Shown piece by piece: positions 23,541-33,250 of a DNA stretch of 64,000 nt. The DNA is taken from positions 7,127,037-7,191,036 of the forward strand of contig LR746274.1 of NCBI GenBank assembly GCA_902729315.2, in the 5' to 3' direction. The stretch comes from Spirodela intermedia (lineage: Eukaryota; Streptophyta; Magnoliopsida; Alismatales; Araceae). The translations under genes were made by a program, and so were the position numbers. Below the pieces are notes generated by a model. It was not told where the DNA came from and made no database searches. It worked only from the letters and a program-made list of their open reading frames with translations. Numbering within the stretch: position 1 is the stretch's first letter; the number at the start of each line of letters is the position of its first letter.

Positions 23541-25209
23541 TTACTACTCTCTTGGCAATAGAATTACGAAAATAAAAATTTACAAATCTCAAACATCATA
23601 TTTCAATACAGAAAAAAAAATATAATTAGAAATGATGCACCGTTAAACACTTTGGATTCTTATATCAAGTATTTAAGAATGATGCCAAGCACTTAAATGT
23701 TTAAACACTCCTTGGAATAACAATCTAGACTTCACTTCTTCTATTCACATCTTTATCACTTTTTCACTCATAGATGTATTTACAAGATGTTCCAACTATC
23801 AATACTCATCCAAGAATTATATTGATCTTACATTTCCCTTTTTCTATGACTTGATTTTTAAAGTTTGCACTATATTTCTTCCTTCTTTTTTTTTTTTTTT
23901 TTTATAAATAGTGGATAAGTAGCTTTTCCTGTAGACAAATTTTGACAATAAGAATGATGTCTCACACCCTCCATGTGTACTCTTCATTTTCAGGACTTTC
24001 ACTTTATCCACTTATTTTTCAGAAAGTGTTTTTCTATGCACGATTTTCGACAATGAGAATGATGTCTCACACCCTCCATGTGTACTCTTCGTTTCTAGAT
24101 TTTTCACATTGCTCTCTCTTTTTTTTTCTTTTTTTTTCGAAATAAGTGATTTCTCCTCAAAGTCCTATAGATCAGAGTGTAAAAATCTCCATTAAACTCA
24201 AATGATCAATCAAATTTTCACATCAAGTAAATACTATCCATCAAGATCATGAAGTGAAAATCAGTAAAATCAAATCCATGTTATCTATCATGTATCCAAG
24301 GAGTATTCCAACATTTATGCTACTAGATCGTTCTTTTGACTCAATAATAATCTTCCTAGTATCTTTTGGTATCAATCAATCTAATTGATTTAACTTTTCA
24401 TGCATGTAATATGATGTAAGGAATTTGTAAATTAGATAGTTCTGACAATTCCGTTTTATGTTTTCAGTTCTATTTTTAGCAGCAATAAATTTGTCAAAAA
24501 TAAATCAAAACTATCTTCTTTATAGCTGTAATTTCGAATTTCAGTAATATATATCTAGGGGATTGAAATGTGAGAAAAGGGTCTTCTGTGATTTCAAATT
24601 TCGGGCTGTTTTTTGTCTGCTATTTTTGACAGTCTGTTGCTTCTGACAGAAAACCAAAAAATAGATGTTGCAATTTTTCCGAATTTTATTTTATTTTTAT
24701 TTTTTTAGTTGCTGTTCTAAGTTGAATAAAATGTGAACACATGGTCTTAATCGTCCTACAACATAAATTAATAATGAATACTTCACCCCCCAACTTAAAA
24801 ATGACATTGTCCTCAATGACACAGAAAACTCGAAACAGAATATGCAGAAAATATAATTTTCAAGTGAAGCATGCATATCTGCAAAGTTAAGCATTAAAAA
24901 TATTTTCATAAATGATGAAGCTCAGAAAGACATCACCTCAACCTCGTTTTTGATTTTCCACTTCATCTTACACTCCTTCTCTTGCATTTTTTCAAAAAAA
25001 AAGAAATACAGAAACAAGTACTACGAAATTCTAAGAAAAATAGAGCTTAAAAAAATCAAACAGAGTGAAATAAAAACCATGGGTTGCCTCCCATGCAGCG
25101 CTGAATTTAATGTCTCCGGCTGGACAGCTCTTATATCATATAAGATGATCTATGGCCATCAAAATATATTTGTATCCCAAGATAAGTTTCATGATATTCT
25201 TTTTCAGAT
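23541..25209 (-). other. E6 3' noncoding region with tandem doublet and 18-bp inverted repeat
   Basis: AT-rich sequence without a gene. The block ATGATGTCTCACACCCTCCA with its flank occurs at 23953 and again near 24059. A poly-pyrimidine/T run lies at 23886-23903. The inverted repeat CATGGGTTGCCTCCCATG is at 25078-25095, close to the end of ORF X. Confidence 0.8.
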
Positions 25210-27657
25210 TTAGCATAAATTCATATACTTCATATATATACCTTGACATACTTTTAGCCAAAACAAAATGGAAATTAAAATAATTTTTTCCCAAAAATAA
25301 TATTTCCATTTTGAAAAGAATCTTTCCTTATTTCTATTTAGTTTTGTTAGGCTCTCATTCATTAATAAATACTTTCTATTAATAAACCATAAAATGTGAT
25401 CAGGCCATATAATTTTCAAATTAGCTCTTGCCCAATCTAAAATTTTTTCATCTAAATTGGTAACTCTAATTCTTCCACTCACCCATTTCTTAATGTCTTC
25501 TTTTATCTGCATAATCTTCCCCTGCTCCATTTTATCTTCTATACATATTTGTTCAATTTGCGAGAAGTGAAATATTTCAAGCTTAGAAATAATTCTAATG
25601 GGCTGTGGGTTTTGAAGGATGGAAGGATTGTCTTCTTTAATCTCAGATCTAATGAATTCAGTAAAATTCAAATTTTCTCCTCCAAAATTATCTCTATATT
25701 CATATCTATTATTTTCATTTGTTCCCATTAGTTGAATCAATTCCTTTTCTAGCTTTTTGTTTCTCAACTCATCAAATTCTTCATCTTCCCAAGAGCTATC
25801 TTTTAATTTTGGTATATGATATACATCATCATCCTCACAATCAACATCCATGGCTGCCAAATTATGATTAGATTCATTAATTTTGTCTCCTACATCTCCC
25901 AAATCAATTGATTTTTCCTCACTTGAAATATATTTTTCTTCATTTCTGTCCTTACTCCCTTCTAGTAAAATTTAGATGATTTTTCTATGATCAGTTGCTG
26001 TTTCTTCATTTAAGGGTTTATTCTCCTCATCATCCTCACTATATTCATTCATCAATTGTGAGCAATAAATGATTTTATTCAAATTTTCTGCTACTATATT
26101 TTTGGCCTTAATATTCTCATTTACTTCTAATGGATCATCAATTTCTTCTAATAATTGGAAATAAGGATCAAGTAAAATATTCTCGCTTAATGTATTCACT
26201 GTCCTATCATTTTCATTTCGTGGGTTTTTTTCTAAATTTATCCAGCTAGACTCTTCTTGCTGAAATCTTACTATTGGATAGTTTTCTGAATTTTCTATGG
26301 GCTGACTAGGTAGCTATCCCTCTTCTCTCTTATTCTCAAGAGCCTCTATAATTTGTTTCTGATGCAACATCATTTGATTCATAGTTTGTTGCATCATTTG
26401 ATTCATAGTTTGTTGCATCATTTGGCTCATTTGCTGCATAATTTCTATAGCATCAGGTTGAGTTTGAGAGGGCTGATTTTTCTGAAATCTATTTTCTTGT
26501 TTTGGACGAAATTCAGAGTTTGAATTGGGTCTAAGTGCTTCTGGACTTTGAATATTATTTGGGTCTCTCCATGAAAAATTATTCTTCCAATTAAGATTAT
26601 AAGAATTTGAAAAATGTTCCCTATTTCTATTAAAACCGTGAGCTACTTGCACTTGTTCTTGCATAGGGTGAAATGATTGATCTAAATTATAACATTGAAA
26701 TTTAGAATAATCATTTTCACCATACATAGGACATGTACTATTCGAATTAAGTTGAGGGTTAAAAGGCTTTCTAATATTTTCAATAAGTAAATAAATTTTT
26801 TCTAATCTTTGATTAATCTAATTAACCTCATTTCTAAGTTTAGAATTATCATCATGATACAATTCATAAATTCCTCTCTTCTTATCCCTGTCATATAATT
26901 CAAAAGAGGCTTGATCTCTAGAATTTTCACTTAAATTCTCATAAAGATTGTAAATCTCATCAAGAGTTTTCTCCATAAAAGCTCCTCCACATATAGAATC
27001 AACCATATTTCTATGTTGTTCTAATAATCCATCATAAAAAATTCTATTGAGCTGCCACTTGGGTATAGCATGATGAGGACACTTTCTAAGTAAATCTTTG
27101 AATTTTTCCCATGTCTCATGCAAAGTTTCTCTTGGTCTTTGAGAAAAACTCCATATATGTTTTCTCATATTTTGAGTTTTTCCTAAGGGATAAAATTTTC
27201 GAAGAAAGGCCTATTCTATATCTTTCCAGCTAGTTAATTCTCTATCTAATATGGATAGCAAATGACTGGCTTTGTCCCTAAGTGTATGAGGGAATAATTT
27301 CATCTTAATAATTTCCAGTGTAACTTGAGGGAGATTAACTAAATCACAAACCATATGAAATTTTTCTAAGTGCTGATGAGGTTCCTCTAAAGGCAATCCA
27401 TGAAAATTAGGGAGTATTTGAAAAATTTCTAGATTTATTTCGAATTTAACAGTGGGTGCTAATGGGACTCTAATATTAGATGCTCTTTGAAATGAATCAG
27501 AGATATAATGATTTTTCATGGCCATAGGATTGTTCTCAATTTGACCTGTACTTCCTTCAAGATCCATCAAAATTAATTTTTCTTTCAGATTTTTATTTTT
27601 GAATGAAAAAATGAAAGGATTTTCTAGCCTTGGATGCAAGGATCTTCTACCATGCAT
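25210..27657 (-). pseudogene. gag: E6 gag-X pseudogene: single frame, four in-frame stops
   Basis: From the ATG (27655-27657, MHGRRSLHPRLENPF) to 25210 one frame runs for about 815 codons without a frameshift. It is broken only by stops at 27211, 26818, 26314 and 25972. Gag part: LPNFHGLPLEEPHQHLEKFH, KLFPHTLRDKASHLLSILD, ETLHETWEKFKDLLRKCPHH, then a knuckle remnant CPMYGENDYSKFQC and a Met/Gln-rich segment. X part: LLEEIDDPLEVNENIKAKN, acidic DVDCEDDDVYHIPKLKDSS, a charged helix-like EFDELRNKKLEKELIQLM, and a C-terminal ILDWARANLKIIWPDHILWF. X has no motif I recognise. The fused layout suggests a Gag-X polyprotein. Confidence 0.85.
26372..26422 (-). repeat. 24-bp tandem duplication in gag (E6 only)
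   Basis: The unit ATTTGATTCATAGTTTGTTGC plus three bases occurs twice in a row, coding two copies of a QTMNQMMQ-like segment. Other copies have one unit. The duplication is in frame. Confidence 0.75.
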
Positions 27658-27850
27658 AAAAATCAATAAATTCGAGGGAAAAAGTTAGTAACTGTTACCC
27701 TCCTTCAGGATGCTCCAGTCCTTGCCGTGCTTCTTTTCGTTCCCTTTTTCTAATAAAAATCGGTAAAAAGAAAATAAAACAAGAGTTCAGTTTTTTTTTT
27801 TTGTGTACTCTAAGAGAAAAATAGAAAAATACTAAATATTATGTAATACA

Positions 27851-27868
27851 TCCCTGGCAACGGTGCCA
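27851..27868 (-). other. E6 primer-binding site, tRNA-Asp type
   Basis: The minus strand reads TGGCACCGTTGCCAGGGA, close to the complement of the tRNA-Asp(GTC) 3' end. It lies five bases inside the 5' LTR terminus. Confidence 0.8.
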
Positions 27869-27873
27869 AAATT

Positions 27874-29518
27874 TGACGTGACTTAGTTGTTGTATATTAA
27901 ATCAGGCAAATATAAAATTTATAAAACTAGAAAATACAAATTTTCGGATATTTAGAAGTATTTCGAAATAAATTTATCAATTATAATTCAATAAAAATTC
28001 CAAAAATAGCGGTAATTTTCTAGGTCGATCATAGGGATGTAATATAATATCTGGTAATTATTCAGAATTGTTCTCAATGAATACAATTTTCTTATGAATT
28101 TTATACTAAGAAATAAAAAGGAAATATATTTAAAATTCACGAAAAAAATGAAATAAGGGTGCAGACGTCAAGATGACGTTAGTGCCCGGCGAATGCGAAT
28201 CAGGCAGCAATAGAGTTCCGCCCGACAATTCTTACGTAAGCGATTACAGACGATTTAACTAATCAAATTAAGATCTGTAAAAGCCAAAAGAATCGTAATT
28301 GAACGAAGTATAGTTTGGTAAATTAAAATCACACAAAGTATCACTAAATGAAGCGTAAATTAAATTGAAAGTAGGAAAATAGAGTTCCAACGTCGCGACG
28401 GTGATGCGTTGGCGATGCACCAGAATCCTGAGCATTTGGAAGGATCGTCGTGCAGTGTCCACGGCCTCGAAGGCTCTCCTTGGACAAAGACGACATGGGC
28501 AATCTCTAGATCTTCTCGCGAAGTCTAGAGATCAATGAAGTGGGTCGTTGAATCGTCTCAGGCGGCTGTCACCCGGCAGAGCGGAAAAACGGCGACTTTG
28601 TGGCTCTTCGGCGGCTGTCACCTGACGAAGAGGAGCTGGATGGAGGTGGGGTGCGTGTCAGGGAGCTTCATCCTCAGGTCCGCACAGCAAGAGGAGGCTC
28701 TTCATCGCATCTGGTACGCTCTCAGGAGGTGGCGACTGGTCTCCCGGCAGATTGTCCTCTTCCCGACGACGGCTTGTTCGTCGATCAATCAGAGATGAAT
28801 TATTCGATGGATTCACGATCATTTTATCGCGAATCATTCAGTAATTTTAGTAGCAATGCTCCGCGAATTTTATTGACGAGATTTTTGCCGATGATCCAGC
28901 GATTCTCGTTGCTTAATCCTTCACCGGCGATCTGCAAGAAAGTCGTGATAATCAAATAAAAATATATGAATTTTGACTCTAGAAGGATTCGAACCCGCGT
29001 TGGTCGCCCGCCTCTTCTTTGGAAGGTGTGACGGGGGTTTAGTCCCACATCGGTTGTACGCCGATTTTTCCGGCGAATATATAGTAATGTTAGCTTTGTC
29101 AGCAAAGTCCCTTCTCTCGCGTGTACGACCACTCCTTGCCCCACAGCCGGCTGGCCACTGATGATGTGGAAGGGGAGTGGCATACGCGTGCCCTGTCGGT
29201 CCCCAAGCCAAGCCGCTCGAGCCCTTGCTCGCGGCTTACTCCCCGACTGCACTTCCGACCCACTTGCAGGCCCGACTGGCCAGCAGGTCCCCCCATTTTT
29301 GCAATATTTTTATTTTTATTTTTATTTCTTGTTCTTCATTTATCTCAAAAGTAAGACTATAAAAATCATATAAAATCACATAATTACCCAAAAATTCATG
29401 TTAATCAATTGAAAACCAAAAATCATTCTTTAACACAAATATAAGTCTATTTATCATGAGTTAAGGCTAAAACTATATTATTTACTAATTATTAACTCAT
29501 GATAATGAAGACTTATCA
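27874..29518 (-). repeat. E6 5' LTR
   Basis: 1645 bp, TGACGTGACTTAGTTGTTG to GAAGACTTATCA, followed by target duplication TACAT. The end near 29518 carries the roughly 24-bp imperfect inverted repeat that marks the 5' end of this LTR family (ATAAGTCT..TTATCATGAGTTAA and its mirror about 30 nt away). Confidence 0.92.
29042..29300 (+). ncRNA. Candidate small RNA unit in E6 5' LTR (best defined copy)
   Basis: GTCCCACATCG at 29042-29052 is a perfect match to the plant snRNA upstream element RTCCCACATCG. TATATA at 29078-29083 follows after 25 nt, the close spacing known from plant U6-type Pol III genes. About 23 nt later, near 29107, a start could lie on a G. The next 190 nt are GC-rich in an AT-rich LTR and can fold: CCACTCC (29129-29135) with GGAGTGG (29174-29180), and AAGCCGC (29210-29216) with GCGGCTT (29231-29237) around an inner GAGC/GCTC stem. 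TTTTT at 29296-29300 would end a Pol III transcript. I do not recognise the RNA. Confidence 0.45.
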
Positions 29519-30110
29519 TACATGCTGTAAATGATTTAAGCATTCATCAAATGATTCACCAAAAATAGAAAAATCGTCCATAAAAATTTCCATACATTTT
29601 CTTGTCATATCATAAAAAATAGACAACATACATCTTTGAAATGTGGCTAGATAATTACATAGACCAAAAGGCATGTGTTTAAAAGTAAAAGTACCAAATG
29701 GACAAGTGAAAGTTATTTTTTCTTGATCTAAAGGGTTTATATAAATTTGATTATAACTAGAGTATCCATCTAGAAAACAAAAAAAGTTTTTTTCAACTAA
29801 TTTTTCTAGAATTTTTTCAGTAAATGATAGGGGAAAATAATCTTTTCTAGTAACTGAATTTAATTTTCTATAATCAATGTAAGCCCTCCAATTGGTAGTT
29901 AATTTTGTTTGTATTTCATCCCCATTTTTATTTTTTATAAACGTGATCCCTGATTTTTTTTGCACCATTTGTATAGGACTAAGCCATTTTCTATTTGAAA
30001 TAGGATAAATAATATCAACAACCAACCACTTTAAAATTTCTTTTTTTACAATTTCCATCATATTAGGATTTAATCTTCATTGTGGTTCCCTACTAGTTCT
30101 AGCCTCCTCC
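29519..30110 (-). pseudogene. pol: E5 reverse transcriptase N-terminal half (right part of split pol)
   Basis: This is the Athila-type Ty3/gypsy reverse transcriptase: WLSPIQMVQKKSGITFIKN, WRAYIDYRKLNSVTRKDYFP, CFLDGYSSYNQI, FTCPFGTFTFKHMPFGLCN and the catalytic FMDDFSIFGESFDECLNHLQ (the usual YxDD box appears as FMDD, normal for Athila). Upstream at about 30,075 is RLNPNM, preceded by a TGA where relatives have Arg. The frame ends at E6 and resumes beyond it at 21,873 and again below 20,221. The enzyme would copy the RNA genome; it is dead here. Confidence 0.9.
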
Positions 30111-30828
30111 TTTAGATATATATTGTACATGCATACACTCATATCAATGTCTCTTAGATCATCTATTTTACACTCAATAGCCTTCTTATTTTTTCAAAGT
30201 GCATTTAATCATTCTTCTTCCTATTCATCACTCAAATCAACTACAACAATAATAGGAAATAAATTATTTTCCTCCAAAAACATATATTTTAAACTAAAGG
30301 GAAGAGGTTTCAACTCTAAATTCAGATGATCTTCCTCTTTCTTTTCTCTCAAATTTATATTCTCTACTTCCTCTAATTCTTCCAGCACAGTCATTAATAA
30401 CATTTGGATCATGAAAATCATCTAGAAGATCTATGGTATGATAATCATATACTTGAGATTTCTTAAGATCATTTACTACCTCAAAAATTTAAATTTCTAC
30501 TGATTGATCTTTATATAAAATTTTTGCAATACCTATGAGAAAATCGATATTCATCTTTGTTGTATACAAAAATGGTCTCCCTAAGATGGTTGGTGTATCA
30601 TAAAACTATCCATTAAAATTCATTTCTAGCACTACAAAATCAACTGGAAATTTACACCCTTTAAATGTCACTATCACATTTTCTAAAATACCTTTAGGAT
30701 GTTTTATGGATCTATCAATAAATTATAAAGTAACAATAGAAGGTTTAAGATCAGTAATATTAAATTTATCACAAATACTTGCAGGTAATAAATTAATACT
30801 AACACTGGTGTCAAGTAATTAGGTCTAA
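30111..30828 (-). pseudogene. pol: E5 protease and linker remnant
   Basis: On the minus strand I read DTSVSINLLPASICDKFNIT (aspartic protease active-site region; the usual DTG/DSG/DLG appears as DTS), then SIKHPKGILENVIVTFKGCK, FPVDFVVLEMNF and PTILGRPFLYTTKMNIDF, the Athila protease core. The linker to the reverse transcriptase includes LELKPLPFSLKYMFLEENN, a well-known Athila motif. There are several stops. Confidence 0.8.
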
Positions 30829-30992
30829 GTGCTTCTAGATTTTGAATATTATTTGGGTCTCTCTATGAAAAATTACTCCAATTAGGATTATAAGAATTTC
30901 ACACTTTAACACAAATATAAGTCTATTTATCATGAGTTAAGGCTAAAACTATATTATTTACTAATTATTAACTCATGATAATAAAGACTTAT
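30829..30992 (-). repeat. E5 gag scrap and LTR tip at the edge of the retroelement block
   Basis: Positions 30829-30897 match the gag tail (SWRDPNNIQ-like region). From about 30898 to 30992 lies the LTR 5' tip with its inverted repeat, ending GATAATAAAGACTTATA. Most of E5's gag and leader and its whole 5' LTR body are missing. Unique sequence begins at about 30993. Confidence 0.7.
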
Positions 30993-31725
30993 AAACCCCA
31001 CCAAACTTAGTTTAGGTTTTATAGTCCTTTTAGGATTTAGAGTCTTCTCTTAGACTGCATTAACTTCTATCGTAATTATTTTCTAATATTTAAATACTAA
31101 TCTCTATATATCTTCACTATAGTTTGGTTTCTAGTAATAGATTTTATGGTAATTATGTGTATTTATAGTCTTTTTGTGAATGATGTTAAAATTTGGTTGG
31201 TGCATTGTTGAGTTTAATTCATTCATTTCTTATATGTTCTTATGTTTGTCTTTTCTACTATAAGTTGTAATTATTTCCCCTTGTGGTTGTGTTAATCTTC
31301 CATTATAGATTTTTAATGTAGGCATCTGACTTCTAATTAGTCATTGGTGGGTTCAAGTCACATCAATCGTGTCTTTTCCTGTACTATTGTTCTCTCCTTA
31401 GCTTCATTTTATCTATTTTATAGCCTTATACATTGTTTCTCCATATGTATGATAACAAGAAATAAAGGTTAACTAAATAAAAATATTCAATATTTGAGGA
31501 CTACATATGAATAAATGTCTAGAGATGTTCATATAAAACACTTGGAAAACACCTAATTATAATTCATTGACTTTTGTGCATTTATTTCCTTCATAAGAAA
31601 TTACAATCCAAACTTGAATTTTTTTTGCATATATATACATATATATATTACACACACTATATTCAAGCAATTTTTTTCAAAATGGCATTGCTAAAAATAA
31701 CAAGAGTATCACATTAATAGTACAC
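30993..31725. other. Low-copy AT-rich stretch, no gene seen
   Basis: This sequence resembles nothing else in the window. It has an alternating TA/CA run (about 31,628-31,650) and no long reading frame or RNA gene that I can recognise. It separates the left retroelement block from the duplicated host unit. Confidence 0.5.
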
Positions 31726-32506
31726 TATATAAAGCCTTCTATTATAGTGGATAAAATTTATCTCACAAGGTAGTATAATGTATAAAACATATCTCTACAA
31801 TAATATTTTAACCAAATACTAAAATTATTATTTATAATAATCAGGTGTGTATTTAGTGTATCTACTAACATTCAAGACATCTTCTCTACCCTCAATAGAG
31901 ATATTTTAATTATTTCTACTTGTGTTGCTTTAGATTTTTTTATTTTAGCTCTTGGTAAGAAGTGAGCTGACTTATAACATCTAACACATAAAGCACTGTA
32001 GTAAGAAATAATACAAAATATTGTTTGGGCGATAAGGTATAAGAAATTATGTACTCAATATTCATTTAGTAATGAATAATAATTGAGATACAAATTGAAA
32101 CAGCCAAATTTAAAAACCCACACACACACAACTCATCACGTGCATGTCACGCACCGACGGCTATTACCTTACACTAACGTTAGAAATCCCTCTGTACGAC
32201 TCTCTCTCTCTCTTCCCCGCTCACTCTGGGATAAACAACCTGTTAGTTCCTTTCGGGTGTGGTCGGGGCGGGAGTGCATCCCTGTGTCCCACGTGTAAGG
32301 TGGATGCGACGAAGATCCATCCGGAAAGTCCGCTGCACAAGCTTGCCGCTCCGCGGTATTTGGATACCCCGCAACGCCCGCAACTGCCCTGCTCTACAGT
32401 TGAGTTCCCGCCAGGGCCCAGCCCGCCAACGTTCAAACTCTCCTCTTCTCCCTCCACCTCTCCATCCTCTTTTCTCCCGGCATCGTCTTCTCTGAGTAGG
32501 GTGAGG

Positions 32507-33250
32507 ATGGCGGGCTTCCACGGGCAACAGGACTTCCACCGCCGCCAAGCCCACAGACAGTGGGGTCCCCCGCCGACTCCTCCCCACTACGGCGGCTTCT
32601 CTGGTTACGCTCTCCCTCCCCCGTATCTCTCCACCATTTACCAGCCGGGATGGAGCTATGGCTCCCCCCAGCTCATGCCTCCCGCTCCTTCTCCTCCTCC
32701 GAGTACTCCTCGTCTGGGGACCGAGATCGTCACCCTCCTGCGGACGCAGATCGAATACTACTTCAGGTACCCCTCTCTCCGTCTCTGTACCGATTTTGAT
32801 GATCGCCGATCTTGCGCCTGGATCCATTAACGACGGACTGGAATCTGCGCAGCGAGGACAATCTGGCGAGAAACGTCCACCTGAAGATGCAGATGGACGA
32901 GGAAGGCTGGGTGAGCGTGCATACCATCGCCAGCAGCTTTCCGAGGGTAAGCGACTGTCATTCCGACTGCTGCCGCCGATTTCTCTCTCCTTGGATCTCC
33001 GTGCGGGGTTGAACCAAGGCATTTCCTCGCAGGTGAAACGGCTGACGAACGACGTGGTGCTCATACTGCGGTCACTGCAGCCTTCTCCCACCGTGGAGGT
33101 GGAGGTGATGGTGAGTCTTCCGACCCTGGATCTGAAAACCTGATCGAACCTGTGGATTTTTTGTCTAGTTCGGCTGATGTGTGCGTCGATCTTGACTCCG
33201 CAGGATGGCAAAATGAGGAGGGGGACGTGGAAAAAGTGGCTGATTCGAAG
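32507..33250 (+). CDS. LARP1-type La-motif protein, partial gene, copy A (exons 32507-32766, 32853-32946, 33033-33110, 33204-33250)
   Basis: LARP1-type proteins bind mRNA through a La-motif winged helix. Exon 1 starts at ATG 32507 (MAGFHGQQDFHRRQAHRQWG), is Pro/Tyr-rich and ends in LLRTQIEYYF. Exon 2 gives EDNLARNVHLKMQMDEEGWV, exon 3 VKRLTNDVVLILRSLQPSPT, exon 4 DGKMRRGTWKKWL. This order matches the plant La motif (QIEYYFS-DENL, MDEQGWV, DKLRRR-W-KW). Introns of 86, 86 and 93 bp have GT-AG ends and keep phase; the first splits the Ser codon after YYF, as is usual. An upstream in-frame ATG at 32144 is not conserved in copy B, so I prefer 32507. Arabidopsis LARP1 proteins are about 500-800 residues, so this model of about 145 is partial. 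Expression is unknown. Confidence 0.72.

Larger units (their letters stand above)
21874..29518 (-). mobile_element. E6: complete non-autonomous Athila-like LTR retrotransposon, TSD TACAT
   Basis: This is the only copy with both LTRs, primer site, gag-X, 3' noncoding region, polypurine tract and matching target duplications: TACAT at 21869-21873 and 29519-29523. Total length is 7645 bp. It sits inside the reverse transcriptase of E5. It has no protease, reverse transcriptase, RNase H or integrase, so it must borrow them. The two LTRs share private variants (such as GCAGAGCGG and TTTGTGGCTC) and differ by scattered, mostly C/T changes, so they are a true pair and the insertion is not very recent. 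Confidence 0.93.

Noticed and set aside
31628-31655. TATATATACATATATATATT as possible promoter or origin
   Set aside because: A simple alternating repeat in AT-rich DNA; nothing downstream supports a promoter role.
32144-32506. In-frame ATG extension upstream of La-motif copy A
   Set aside because: The frame is not kept in the nearly identical copy B upstream region and the peptide is low-complexity Ser/Pro. It looks like 5' leader.
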